A stretch of DNA of 64,000 bases from Apostichopus japonicus (Eukaryota > Echinodermata > Holothuroidea > Aspidochirotida > Stichopodidae). Location of the stretch: contig NC_092562.1 of NCBI RefSeq assembly GCF_037975245.1, positions 2,639,001 through 2,703,000 on the forward strand, in the 5' to 3' direction. A program made the position numbers and the translations under genes. Positions 24,000 to 47,991 of the stretch are shown here, piece after piece. Within the stretch, counting starts at the first letter, position 1. Every line of letters begins with the position of its first letter. The notes beneath the pieces are model-generated. The model saw nothing but the letters and a program-made list of their open reading frames with translations. It was not told where the DNA came from and did no database searches.

Positions 24000-26900
24000 T
24001 CACACTAAATTCTGGTCTATTTTGTTACTGAAAGAGATGAGAAACATAGGTTTCATTATAATAAGTGTACACAAGGGCTTGAGGTTTGTCAATTTAAATC
24101 ATCTCCATTCTACAACTAATATATAGTGAAGTAAACATAACTTACTTAAACTTAGGTCATAAATTTGTATGACTCCAAAATTCATTTAGGGGGAGGGGGA
24201 GGGGGCTGGGGTTAGGGAAAACGTTTGATGCTGTTCTCCACCCTATATTGTACCGTAAAATTACAGTCTTGAGAACACAGTACTTACAAGGAGTGGAAAC
24301 TTGTGGGGAGGGGGAGGGGTAGGGGAGATGGGTGAGGGAGATGGGTGGGAAGTACACCACCCCTTCTCAACATCACTGAAAATTCAAATGTACAGTAGTT
24401 ATTAGTACAATTAAAAACAATTTCTGTGGTGAGGCACCCAGACACCAATCAGTGGGGAGTTTTCTTCAATGACCACAGAGCCATACCCCTTCTTTTAAAA
24501 AGAAACTTGAATCTGACCGTGTTTAAAGTAAGTCCCTGTACACTTTAATTTTCTTTCAATTTATGGCAACAACAACAACAACAAATACAAGGCTTTGACA
24601 GTGTCTGAGCCAGTTTTGGTGGCAAGTGCCACCACCCAGGGACAGGACCCAGTGGCGTCCGGTGACAATTACTGGACAAATATTACCACCAATTCACTGA
24701 AGACGAGTGTTGGTCGAAACAGCAATGTACCTAAATTAAGAGTGCAATCAGTAAACCGAACAGGGCCCCATGTACTTTATATTAGGGCCCCCTGAGATAT
24801 CCAAATTGTCCCTTCTTTAATCTGCTGTCGGGCCCATCAAAAATAATATAAAGAGGGCCAGTCCAGTAACAAACATCAAATGGCTTCATTTTTAATGTTT
24901 ATAGCACCAGCTTGGATTCATCAAATAGGCCCTTCAATCAAAACTGTTGGGCCCACTAAATTGGATAGATTAAATTGATAGTGATTATTCAGCAGGAATT
25001 AATTTTACTATGGGTTGTGTTTACATTATATATGTTACATGGTATTCACTGAACAAAATGGCAATCAATTTCTTACATGAAATACAATCGTTTGCTGCAT
25101 GGTTTAAATTAACTGAAAATGAGATAATTTTATTAATTTTTCTAATGTAAGTGAATTGTCATGATTTAGAAGACTACAACTTGTGTGACATGTATTATTT
25201 ATTCACGCTACACACTTCTTTTTCGTTAACCAGGAAACTTACATCCGGTCCTCAATTGAGGAAGCTTGGAGTATAATATCCAAGCCTCTGGAGGTGTCCA
25301 ATACTCTATTTTTCAGGCACATTTCTATTGCTGCATCAGGGGCCCTCTAGCCCTTTGCAATGCCCCTGATATGAGCAATGATGTTTTATTTAATTTTTTT
25401 TTAAAGAATCAACTAGTAGGCTACCAATACCATTATTTAATCTTTGATATTCATTGTCTCAAATAAGTTTACAATTTCATTTGCATCCATTGGTGAAGTC
25501 AGTGCATGTATACTCCCATGGAACCTGAACCAAATATTTTTTTGCATCGGCCTATATAAATTTTACACAAAATATAAATTAAATCTGGCTTATTAATTGC
25601 TCACTATCAATTTTCTTCATACTTATTACTCTAGTCTCTAGAATATTTATACCCAAAGATGTGATCAAGCATTAAATAGATAGGTAGTCAAACACTACCA
25701 GTCCTTGTTTTCATAAATTACATAACCTACGCACTTTCACCGATAAAATACGTCACAACACTACAAGTTTACAATCAATCTAAGTGCCCTAACTTAAGCA
25801 AGCAACATTAGCACTCACCTGTTGTACGTTCTACAAACTGACACTCCTATTGCATTACTAGACAAGTATAGGCTAGGACTATACTATAGTACACGGTATA
25901 CAATTAGCGCGATGACGCAAATAAATTTCACTTTCTCGTATATTCTGAACCTCTTTCGTACGAGTAATATCGTTACTCTTGACAGGAACAAATTACTTCC
26001 ACACCTCTGTCGCTCGACCTACATTAGAAACAATTAGATAGTAGACCTCTACGAGGAAATCAATCTCTGGGCTACGTTGCCTACCACCTTTTGAAAATCA
26101 TTTCACTTCCTGAAACCAGGGAGTTGTTCCCTGCTGAAAACTACGTAACTAATTACACAAGTAGAAATTCACTGCTCTTTCCGCATTCTCCTCTCGTAAC
26201 CTCATCTTAATCACAGGCGAATGCTTTCTGACAATGGCCTGAATGCAAATCACAGACGGGATTTGCTTCAGTGAAATACAGTACTATTATATATAATCAG
26301 CCTGCAAATGAAATTCGTTGCTTGTAGGCTACTAGGTCGACGGCTTAGTTTGACGTCATTTGGAGAGGGGGCTGGGGCAGTAGCCCCCCCAACCAAATTT
26401 TTTGGTGAAGATTCGGGCAATATGATGAGAATTTTTCGGGCACCTACTGAAAGAAAAAGTAATTTGCAATGTGTTTTTCAATGGTTAAACTGATATTATT
26501 ATTATCATTATTATTGTAACGACTTCCCCAATAATTCTAACCAACATGGAAGGGTAATAACACGGCAAGTGATTTGTATGTTATTGGCATGCAATGTAAT
26601 AACCGATGCATTCCTATATGATATGCACATTAACATGTTGAACGCGTGAGGAGCGGGCGAAAAATTTTGGTTGTATTTTTCGGGCAAGTCGTTACAGCCC
26701 CCCCCCCCCCCCCAAAAAAAAATCAAATTGGGCTCCTACGCCTATGCAAATAATGATACAATGCAACAATGTCCGAAATCAAACTACGATAGCCGTAAGG
26801 TCCGATGGTATGTCAGAGAAAAAGCGTTTTAAAATTGCCAAAGTATGAGGGCGACTGCAAAAACAGCAGAGCGTTTGTCAAAACAAAATGATGCGTTTGC

Positions 26901-29581
26901 AAGAATGATTGACTTTTTTTTGCCAGAGTGTAATGGTTTATCGATTCGTGATAATTAAGACGTCTACTTAGGTATATTTGTAAATACATGTGTAAGTTTA
27001 TATACAAGTGAAAACGGTACATATTTGTTGCTAGTAACACATGTTTTTATTTATTTATTTTTTTTTTATGTCTGTCAAACTAATTCATTCGGATAAATCG
27101 TCGCACTCTTAACTAATACATGCAGTAAACGCGTTCAGCACCTTCTCGACACCGTATTAAACAGCTGCCAAGTGGGAATTTTTCTATATATTGATCATTA
27201 GTTACCGGTGACTGACTCGTATATTGTGTGGGCCACAGGTTGCATTCTAGGCTACCGTTCAAATACAATACGTTTGATTATTAGTATCTTGTTGAGAGAA
27301 CCTTAACTCGTTCTCAGTTAGCCAAGTTTATATTTAATACTGAACGATAAGTAAACATACTTATACTTTTGCTATTTTTTAGTAATTTCCCTCTCCCTCC
27401 CTCCCTCCCTCCCTCCCAACACCCACCCCCCCCCCCCTCGGTGTTGTTAATAACTAATTCTGGTCTGTTTAGTCATTTTTCTTTTTTCTTTTCTTCTCAA
27501 TTTTTGTGTGTTCAGTTACTGGTTGAACATACATGTTTATTTATAAAGTACTGAGTAAATCAACTTTGATGATTCAGGCTCCAATTAAAGTTGATCTACA
27601 GTCATTATAACCATTACGATAGTTGTCCTATACCGAGAAGTTGAGTTTCATGAAATAAAGGGTCTTTGTTTAAAAAAAACCAACAACGTACAAGAAAAAA
27701 ACATATAACGTTCACGATGTATGCAGGTATAAGGCTATAACCGCAGACTGGTCGCGAGGATATCCCACCAGACAAATGAAGTTTGAGTTGTCAACAGAGC
27801 CAAATATCTTACGCCAGAAGCGGCAGTAGAGGGTTCAATCTTGGTGGATTGGGTGGGGAAAGGTGTCGCAAATTTGGAGAGGCTATGGGACCTACGAACA
27901 AGTTGCAAACCGTCCGCAACATCACTTCAAAGCGTCCCGACAAAATCGACCCCCTGCTCAATTTTACCATAAAGCGACACTTTAAACCATTTCTGTTATT
28001 TTTCAACAAAACGGCACTTTCTAATTACAGTTGTACAACAAACAGTAATTTTTTAAATAATCACAGGGCACAATTTCTCTATTCAAACATTAAACAAATC
28101 ATTCTTTGGGGTACTTGAAACCTGAAACTTTTTTTGTTTTTTGTTTTTGGTATTTGCACAAGGAGTTTTTAGGTCAAGAATTTGTCACAAGAGAGAACCT
28201 GCGGAGATTAAACGTTACTATTACGACTGTGATGAAAGAAAATGTTTTTGAAATGAAACGTCAACGAAATTTAAGATGAAATGTGGATATGACAATATGA
28301 AATGTGGAAATTACAAGATTGAAACAATATTCTATGCGAGTAATAGTCACAACTTGAAGATAAAAAATCAACATTTTTACTAAACAGCGCTATTGCATTG
28401 CATTTTCAATGTGCACTGTAGAATCTACGAAAATAACATGGGAATTAAGGAGAATTTTCTCAATGGTCCGGGAACCCCCCCCCCCTCCTTTCCCCGATAC
28501 GGATGTTTAAAAAATGTTGTGTCCCTCTTTCTAATATTGGAATTCCCAACAGCGGGTATAGGTATAGAGTTTATATGGTACCATGAAAAGTAAATCAATA
28601 CAATTAAGGGTTAAATTGAGTTTTAATTTCCCGACTAGGGATAGAACAATTTTGCATCCTTACCGAAACATTATTTTGCATGGGCAGGCCGGGGGACGGG
28701 CCCCTTAGACCCCTCACTAAAATGATATATCAATACATGCGTGAATGAAGCTTAAATTCCTTGACTATAGGGAAAAGCACCATTTTGCATCTAAGCTCCC
28801 TTAACGAAACAAACTCTCAAACGATAGGAGGATACCTCCCTTTAGATCTCCCCCCCCCCCCAGAACGGAAGTCAACAAAGTTTGTTCCCGCCCCTCTCCT
28901 CCCCTCCCCATCAGACACATATTTACCTAAAACTGGAATTCGTAAACAGAGAGTAGTAGAATCTATCATGGTGTCATGCAAAATCAAATTTCAATAGAAA
29001 CTTATGACGCTTAAAACGGGCCAAACATTTGGTCATTCCCCCCCCCGCCCCCCCCCCCTAAACACAACGAAGGCGGAAAACGCGCCTGTCGTATATTTTT
29101 TTCAGAATCACCCGTTTTCAGTCATCGTAACAGCAAGCTACCGACTCAACTTGACTCCCTTCAGTTCGAGTTTGTTTACCTGATTACGAAGTCAGGGATT
29201 TATGAAACATTACGTAATACATTGTATCTGCATAATGAGCGATTGTGCATCAAGCTTTGCTAAAGAGAAACGACGCACAGCGGAGACAACAACACACATT
29301 AGTATATATACCCACAGTATCAGGAAGACCAAGTATACGATTAGTGGTATTGAATAAGACAACAATATAAATACAATTCGTATTGTGTCATTCGATGGTG
29401 TCCGGGTAAAAAACTTTGAGGTAAGTACAATAAATTCTGTTTATACCTTGTACATCCTTGCTCGCAGTAGCATAGCCAGATGGGATGGCAGGGATAGGGG
29501 GGGGGGGGGTGGTGGAATTTCCAAAAGCCCACAGAACGTATTCGGAGACGGCCAAAAAGAAGACAATATAGCCATCATAGG

Positions 29582-29632
<51 letters not shown>

Positions 29633-30150
29633 TCGACGGGCTATACTTGCTTTAATTAGCACAGTGTGATTGGCTTCTTGGAAGGTTTTTTTTCCTTAGC
29701 CTCCGTCATTTACAATGCATAGAACGAGTTTTCTTTCGGCTAATTAACCTTTGAGTCAGTTCATGAAACTTTTTAGATTTAAGTCAAAGTTCGTGCATCC
29801 TAATGGATCTTGTTTGGTGTTTCTAATAAAAATATAATTTTTTCCCGTTTGGTCAATATATAATATAGAGAAATATAGGCCTACTATGTTCCTGTATACC
29901 ACACGTGGGCTACCGTTATGTAATTGTTAATGCTTGATGACGTCAAAATATATAAGGCCGTAGCAACTGGGGATAGTTGGATACCTGCATGTGTTCTCTC
30001 CTTTTCCCCTCCCTTTCCCCTTAATTGTTCAATTTCCTAACATATCCAAACTGGTCCCACTTTACCAATAATCAGTGGGCTATCAGCTAATGCAATTGCA
30101 TGTGAATTAAACATTAAGCTAAACAATAAAACTTACTTGATTTACAACTA
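24000..30150. other. Intergenic region without recognised genes
   Basis: AT-rich sequence with poly-C/poly-G runs near 26697-26713, 27429, 28478, 28850 and 29041. A C-rich element end (GGGCTCCTACGCCTATG near 26725) resembles the right ends of the hAT-like elements described elsewhere, but its partner end was not found. A GGGACGGGCCCCTTAGACC fragment near 28692 resembles their internal module. Any promoter or 5' UTR of the phosphatase gene would be in the left part, but none could be fixed. Confidence 0.5.
29583..29630. repeat. (TA)n microsatellite
   Basis: Uninterrupted TA dinucleotides of about 48 bp, 70 bp downstream of a G11 run. Confidence 0.95.
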
Positions 30151-30168
30151 TGAATGATTGCAAGGAGG

Positions 30169-30350
30169 AACTTTTTGAGAAAAAGTCGCCCAGGAAAGAA
30201 CCTGGGCACGAAAACCAAACTACCGAACGACTGATTCGCTCTCAATACCAGTCCCCTTGCATCGGGACTGTGACTGTGTGATCATCGTCAGGTGTGTATC
30301 ACGATTCCCCTCGAAAGGGAACAGATACTACACATGATCTTAGCCAAAAG
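30169..30350 (-). mobile_element. U2 snRNA-derived short retroelement (candidate)
   Basis: On the minus strand the insert starts CTTTTGGCTAAGATCATGTG and continues TAGTATCTGTTC. This matches the 5' region of U2 snRNA (U6-pairing segment and GUAGUA branch-point recognition), with one visible change (AAG to ATG). The downstream part does not follow U2, yet folds into hairpins: TTCCC/GGGAA, CAGTCCC/GGGACTG, GCCCAGG/CCTGGGC and a terminal ACTTTTT/AAAAAGT. Nine-base direct repeats GCAAGGAGG (plus strand) flank it at 30160-30168 and 30351-30359, as expected of target-primed retrotransposition. The U2 likeness is direct; the SINE interpretation is inference. An alternative is a chimeric U2 pseudogene. 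Confidence 0.65.
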
Positions 30351-30991
30351 GCAAGGAGGTTGCAATAGTGTATGCAGTGTTATGGTTCCAATTACCTCTA
30401 CATGCATAACTTGTACATGAACAAACCCCAAGTACACACACTCACAGCTATGCCTATGAAAAACATAACAATGTTTTGAATAAATCTCTTCCTTTCTTTT
30501 CAAAAACCACAACTTCTTCTCCAAAGAACCAACATTTCAATCCTTTGCACAGATTACTGAATTTGTTTGAAAACGAATAAATCATAACAATCAACGCAAG
30601 TACTTTTTTAACAACAATTCCATTACAGAGATTTTGATGCTAAAAGTAGTCAATTGTGGTTTCTCAATTTCTAGTGATTTGCTTGGCTAAGCTAATAGCC
30701 CATATCATTGTCTGCAATCATTCTTGCATCTATAGTTCTCAATGAACACAAAGGTTGTTGTTTAAATGTATACTTGTAACTATGTGATAACTAGTCTACG
30801 GCAAACTTCGCGCTTCAGAATTTGACAATAATTTTGTTGTTGTATACTAGTTACAGCTTTCATCATTTGATTTTTTTTGTGCACAAGCCAATGATTGTCA
30901 GGGGTCATTTTTCATGGATTTTCTTTCTGCAAATCGGTTATTAAGAATTTCAAAATTGCTAACAGCTGTAGCAAAATGTGTTGATAGGGGG

Positions 30992-31915
30992 CAGTGGCGG
31001 CGGAACCGGGGGGGCTTGGGGGGCTCAGCCCCCCCAATGAAAAAGTTGAGGGGGCAAATGCATGATAAGCCCCCCCAATATTTACCAAGGCTCCGAAACG
31101 TGCATCTGCCCATTTTTCAATGCATACTTGTCGATCTGTCCGATGCACACGTATACTATATAGGTGTAATAATTTTAGTAAATGCTGGGGGACCCTCGGC
31201 CCGTCCCCTGGCTATAGACCACATTGTCACCCCAACCGCGTCTTCACGCCCCGTGTCTGTATCATGCCTCATCGAATATTAGTGTTTTAAATAAGAGTGT
31301 AATAAGCTAAACGCTACACTCATCAAAATTTGCGTTTACACTACGATTACACGCAAGGCGTGGAACATGGCTCTATGTTTAAACGCAATCAATTATTAAA
31401 CGAACAAAAACACAATATTAGCATTTCACCTGTACTGTATAGGGTACATGCATTCGTGACAGTGCTTGGTTCATAGAAATTTATTGGCAACTGCCCATGG
31501 TTTTGGAATTACCCATTTGTTGACATTAAGAAATGCTTTCTGTTTTTTCTTATGACATTTATTTAATTATTGCATTTAATTGCAAGTAGTAATTTACTAC
31601 ACTCAAAAAAGGTCTTTGCGAGTACACTACGAGTAATAACTACTCTCTTAAAACACCATCGAATATACAAACTACAATGTTTTTACAGATTTTTACGTGC
31701 AATCTGAGAAATTGCAGGCTTGAGACCCATATTTTAGGGCTAGGTATTCGCAGCATAAAACACTCGGGAAGTGCCGTTTCCGGCCATCTGGGGGTTTGAA
31801 AAACCCAAAATTTTCTTGTACGCTCCGCGCCAACTGATGGTGGCGCTCCGCTTAGATAGTCTCCACACATTAGCCCCCCCCCCCCCCCAATAATTTTCCC
31901 GTTCCGCCGCGCCTG
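30992..31915. mobile_element. Non-autonomous hAT-like element
   Basis: 924 bp. Left end CAGTGGCGGCGGAACCGGGG, right end (reverse complement) CAGGCGCGGCGGAACGGG. Perfect 8-bp target duplication ATAGGGGG at 30984-30991 and 31916-31923. The right part carries a GCCACCATCAGTTGGCGCGG-type segment (minus strand) shared with the elements at 44419 and 51258. No transposase frame. Confidence 0.88.
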
Positions 31916-31963
31916 ATAGGGGGAGGACGGGGAGGACGGGGGATAAAGTTACGACAAGCTACG

Positions 31964-31988
31964 TGTGTGTGTGTGTGTGTGTGTGTGT
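31964..31988. repeat. (GT)n microsatellite
   Basis: Twelve uninterrupted GT dinucleotides, about 75 bp upstream of the TATA box proposed for the hydroxyacid oxidase gene. Confidence 0.95.
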
Positions 31989-32066
31989 AGTATTAGTATT
32001 AGTTAAGTAGTTAATTCTTCGTGCCCAGGACTTATCAGGTTGAAATTTCTGTTGCAAAGCATCGCT

Positions 32067-32075
32067 TATATAAAG
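32067..32075 (+). promoter_or_regulatory. Candidate TATA box of the hydroxyacid oxidase gene
   Basis: TATATAAAG followed about 24 bp downstream by TTCAGTC, an initiator-like sequence, and 64 bp downstream by the first ATG. Position and order fit a focused core promoter. Inference from sequence only. Confidence 0.5.
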
Positions 32076-32130
32076 CAAGTGCAGCTATTCAGTCGGTCTG
32101 TGTTCAAAGAGTTTTAAAGATATTTTCACC

Positions 32131-42934
<10,804 letters not shown>

Positions 42935-42999
42935 AGAAAAACAACAACAACAACAACATCAACAGCAACAACAACAATACAACCAATTAACTGCAACAG

Positions 43000-43005
43000 A
43001 ATAAA
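43000..43005 (+). terminator. Polyadenylation signal candidate of HAO
   Basis: AATAAA 66 bases after the HAO stop codon, following a CAACAA-rich stretch. A second AATAAA lies near 43620, so the true 3' end is open. Confidence 0.4.
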
Positions 43006-43986
43006 TTAATCACAGAAACTATTTCACACTTATAATTAGATTTACAGAATTCTTTATAGTTTGTTTTCGTTTATGACAGTCTGATATTTATATATATTTT
43101 TTATATTATTGATAGATGTAATGGAAAGACTAAATGATTATATTAAAGAACGCATACGAGGGGCAGGCGGACGGGGGATGGGGTTGGTTTCGAAAGGTGA
43201 TAGATTATATAGACCGTCTGGTCGGATGATATTAAGGGTGGCGTACTCAGGATCCTCAAAGGTGGATGGTGGGGTGGCATTCTAAATCTAAATCACCTTC
43301 CCCACCCTGAATTCTCTCATCCCGCCCGACCCATCCGCCCTGTCTGCGCACTCGTGGATTGTGTTATTGGTATATAGTATGTTATTAAACATTGAATGTA
43401 AGCTGATGTAAGAAATGAAAGTAATGGTTTGTGTGTAGTGTGTAATCTTAATAATCTATATATTAGACAGACTATAGCGTAATATAATTAAAATAATTAA
43501 AATAATAAAATTGATAATATTCTGTGTAAATTTGTGCAATTCTGTGTAAATCTGTGTAAAGTTTAATATGCATGCACCCCACAATGAAACAGTGCAATAT
43601 ACTGATACTCTATAGTATAATAAAGTTGCTGATATTTATGTATTGTGTTTAGCGTAATAATCAACAGTAAAATCTAGTTGATAATTATAATTACAGATGT
43701 GTATCGTCGAAATCTGATAATACAGAATGCTACCTATCTATACCCTAAATTCATACGTTGTATGTCATTATACACTGTACTGACGTCCGTTCGAAAATTG
43801 GTTTGTATGTTTTCTGTAGTTTTCAGGTAAAAAAGATTGTTGTCTGTCATTGCCGGAGTATATCGCTTTGTTTATATCAGCAGTCCAACCCTTACGCAAT
43901 TACTGGTATATATGACGTCATCGGCGATAACACCCTATAATATGTCTCCATCACATTCTACCAAACAAAATTTATGGGGTGTGACA

Positions 43987-43988
<2 letters not shown>

Positions 43989-44068
<80 letters not shown>
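43989..44068. repeat. (TA)n microsatellite
   Basis: About 80 bp of pure TA downstream of the HAO gene. Confidence 0.95.
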
Positions 44069-44071
<3 letters not shown>

Positions 44072-44418
44072 CACTAAAGTAATAAAGGCATTAGTATACT
44101 AATTATTACTATTATTTATATATATATATATATAATATTACTATTATTTATATTAGGCACACATACGTATATACAGAAACTCCACAATATTTCTTATAGT
44201 GTGTAAGTTCTATACTGAGTGTATCCGGGAGAAGTAGCCTATCTCTTGAATAAATGTACCCTATACATAGGTCATTATCATATCCGGCAAGTCGCTATAA
44301 TAGAAAGTAAACTGATTCTAAATTTGAGTTTCTATTCAACGTATCGCACCGGAAGTCCGTAATCGATTATTGTTATCCAAAATATAGCTGGGAAAGGCCA
44401 TTATATGTTACCCGCAAT

Positions 44419-45244
44419 CATGGGCGGCGATCCGTACTTCCGAGTGGGGGGGATATGACCTTGCTGACTATCTAAGCGTAGCGCCACCATGATTTGGCGC
44501 GAAGCGTACAAGAAACTTTTGGGATTTACAAACCCTCTAGATGGCAGGAAACGGCACTTCCCGAGGTTTCCAAGCGGCATATACCCAACTTTAAAATAGG
44601 GATATCATGTCCGAAATATCTCATAATCAGGATCCAAAATACTTTTTTTTTAATTTCGGGTGTTATTTTGGAAAAATTGCCCCTGTCAATCTTGTTTCAG
44701 GCGCTACGTTAGAATGTTCGAGAGCTCTTTTATATTATTCGATGAAGAAAATGGCCTCATGCAGGCTATAATAGGCCTATACACATGCAATACACAATTA
44801 CACATAGTTACATTCCTAGGTACCGATTGCTAGAGCATCCAGGTGAAACGTGCGTTAAGCATTACCCTGGTAACATGAGATTCGAGGGAACATGTACGTG
44901 TGTAGGCCTACTATAGGGCCTATATGAATACTATGAGGGTGCATATATGTACTATATCAATACCGTAGGCGCAATAATACATTTTGTTGTTATAGGGCCA
45001 ATGAAGCCTACAGTCAACTATTCTTGCTTTATAAAGACGGTTTATTTGAAAAGATTGCACTGCGTTTATGGTAGGCGAGAAATGAAGCTAAAAAAGAGCC
45101 GTACATTCACGATGATGCATAAATGTAGGCATGAAAAATATTCTTATCCCTGGCATTTGGTGGGGGGATATAGTGTATTACATCCCCTCCACCCATTTTC
45201 ATGGGGGATATATCCCCCCTTCCCCCCCAGGATCGCCGCCCATG
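44419..45244. mobile_element. Non-autonomous hAT-like element
   Basis: 826 bp. Perfect 15-bp ends CATGGGCGGCGATCC and GGATCGCCGCCCATG, with perfect 8-bp target duplication CCCGCAAT at 44411-44418 and 45245-45252. Near the left end it carries TATCTAAGCGTAGCGCCACC and TTGGCGCGAAGCGTACAAG, the segment seen inverted in the 30992 element. No transposase frame. Confidence 0.93.
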
Positions 45245-45589
45245 CCCGCAATGTAACCGTTTATGTAGAGACATTGACAAAGACGACACCAAGGCTTCGA
45301 CTGGATATTTACATCTATTGCATCCTTGAAAACTACAAAAAATATATATATATATAAATTCTCAATTAACGTACAAAATATCACACAAAATAATCGATAA
45401 ATCGCAAGCAGTAAAAACATACAAAGTATCACATAAAGACTAGAAAATGCCAACGCAAACCTCAAAGACGCAACTTAAATAGTTTCTACAATTACACATT
45501 TACATTTAAAACTCCATAAACCGTATTAGTTAAAACTTACCTCTTTGGTATCTTTTACTCCTAACGCAAATTTGTTGACAATTAATTAA

Positions 45590-46224
45590 AGGGCGTGAAG
45601 ACTCGCGCACAAAGAAACGTCTCATGCCGGTAATCTGACCTAGTTTCGAATGAGGTGTAATAGAAGTGTTAGACACCACCATGGATTCCAGAAAATACAC
45701 ACTATTGCTACCGTCGGTAATTAGACACTAGTGTACAGTCAATACATACAGCTACGGTCACTATCCACAACACAGTGTACCCAGCAAACACAAAACGTTA
45801 TCATAACATTTTTAAAAGAGCCTCTAAAATATGTTTTTATAACGTTAAATGTGGTGTTATAAAAACGTCGGCATGACGTTTTTATGAGATATTAATGTTA
45901 TATCAATGTTATATTAATGTTTTCACGAAAAAATGTTTTGAAATAATAGCCTGAAAACGTTTTCGTGACATATTCATTACACTTACCACAAATAACGTTA
46001 TCAACACAAAAGACGAAACGTTTTAATAACGTTTTAAAAACGTTTTGTGTTTGCTGGGTAAATAGCAGCGATGGACATTTCAGGTCTAGATAAAAGGTAA
46101 CAAGGTATCACGTTTCATCACTGTCTACATTTTGTAGCAACAAGAAGAAAACTCAACATGCAAGCAACGTAAAGTTAACTTTTTCAGAGCGCGGCACGCG
46201 GTTTGGGGCAAGTCTTCAATGCCT
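45590..46224. mobile_element. TTAA-flanked MITE, copy 2, carrying a nested insertion
   Basis: Flanked by TTAA at 45586-45589 and 46225-46228. The left 190 bp is the inverted homologue of the copy at 42265 (ACTCGCGCACAAAGAAACG, then GCTACCGTCGGTAATTAGAC). The right end has diverged but keeps AGTCTTCAATGCCT. It is split at 45780-46058 by a second element. Confidence 0.85.
45780..46058. mobile_element. TA-flanked MITE nested in the TTAA MITE
   Basis: 279 bp with 20-bp perfect inverted ends CCCAGCAAACACAAAACGTT, flanked by TA on both sides (45778-45779, 46059-46060). The interior is dominated by AACGTT palindromes. Comparison with the uninterrupted copy near 42385 (CACTGTGTTGTAGG strand) gives the pre-insertion site directly. 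Superfamily not assigned beyond a TA target. Confidence 0.85.
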
Positions 46225-46554
46225 TTAAAGGTCACATAGTATCAGTATGGGTAGTATACAGGCTGCCACACCCTGGCATAAGTAACATGGAAAGTATACA
46301 GTAGAACTCTGGTCATACAACTGACCCTATACGCATATCAAGAATACTAATGAGCCCTTTGATCTCATTATGCCACTTGAAGGAATGATCAAACAGCAGA
46401 AGGCATGACCTTACCTACTGAATAAACATGAGGCACTTTCTCATTGGCCAAGAGGAAATACACACTCTCTTACACGGCATAATATTGGAATGTGCTGTCA
46501 ACATGTAATGTATGTTAGCTACATAAGCGGCGGCATCAGCGTATAGCAATTCCC

Positions 46555-46622
46555 ATGCAGGGGCAACTTGGAGAAATCTTCTATCCCGTGGATGTGATAG
46601 GCGGACCGGTGGGAACCTTTAG
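46555..46622 (+). CDS. Isolated candidate exon
   Basis: Open frame MQGQLGEIFYPVDVIGGPVG plus TFR, ending AG before a GTATAC donor. Composition looks coding, but no partner exons were found and the protein is not recognised. Confidence 0.2.
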
Positions 46623-47991
46623 GTATACCTTACCATTCGCATTGATAATTGAGAAGCACCACCATTGGCAAAACCAGTATCCATCTATATCACTCTTTTT
46701 CAAACTTTTCACTACCCAACATTTCGAAACCACAACAAGTGTGGGCGAAAGGCTTTTAGTTCACTCACCCCCCCCCCCCACCCTACCCCTTTCAACCGAA
46801 GCCTGCAACTTAACAGCAATGTTTCTATATATTTGGTGTCCCTTGAACAGAATGTGAAACATTTCCATGAGGCTTAAAAGAAAAATAAATTACGTATCAT
46901 AGTATAAAATCAATTTTGCCAACTGTTTTCTATAAATATATGTATTTTTCATTTTGTCTTTCTTTCCAAATGTACCCCTCACATTGTGTGAATAATAATT
47001 GGAAACATGATGCAATTATGGTTGAACAAAAGCATTGTACAAATGTCACCTTTTTTGGGGGAAATGAAAATGAATTAAAGTATTAAAACTATATACAAAT
47101 ATGTAATAACATAATATTTCATCCGTAAATGTCCAGATTACATTGGAAAAGGTTACCCTATGAAACTGAATCGCCGAAGTATACTTTGACTGTTTACATA
47201 TAAATTAAACCATTGTAGCATTACGTTAACGGTTAAACGCTAAACGTTAAAGGGAATGTATGAAAGCGATTGATTTCAAAAGATGATGATATCATGATAT
47301 TAAAACCAAAATCTCAGATATGATATTATAAAAACACATAACATCGTGTCCACATCCAACTGAAGGAATTTCCTGACTTTCCTCCAAAAATGGATTACAT
47401 TTTAAAACACGCACGCAAAATCGTATATACATGTACTGGTAACATTGAAACATGTACTGCACACAAATGTAGTTCAAACTGTGGATATATGATGATAGCA
47501 TCCCCACACCCAAACAAACATAATTTCAGCGGCACCACACCCCTTAAACATTCCCCCTTTCCCAGGGATGGATATCACCTAACCTCTGCCCCCACGGTCG
47601 TAGATTGTATACTTGGATGAGTAACTCACTTTACAATGACCTCCGGTCGGGTATGTAACCCAAAACCTCCACATTGCTTAACCTTATTTGCTTCAAATAT
47701 ACCACCTCCTTTGTCCATTCGGCTACAACACCAGTACAATTGTTCGATCAATCAATCAATCAAACAACAAAGTATCTACATATAGCGCATTAAATCCAGA
47801 GTGAAGCAATGGTACGCGAAACCAGAGAACACGCGAGCCCTGGTTAAACACCCTTGGTACACCATGTTAAACAGTCAAGAGCCAACGAAATAAATGTCCG
47901 TCGGTAGAAAGATCATTTGTGGCCGATCCATTGTTTTCGAGTTATCCGCCTAGATACAAATGGCATCACGAATAATTTCTGCGAACGCATC

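Noticed and set aside
25830-26740. Complete hAT-like element ending at CCTACGCCTATG
   Set aside because: Only one end could be found, with no matching left terminus or target duplication.
27783-28118. 111-codon open frame
   Set aside because: Low-complexity, no recognisable domain, and it overlaps an open frame on the other strand; treated as chance.
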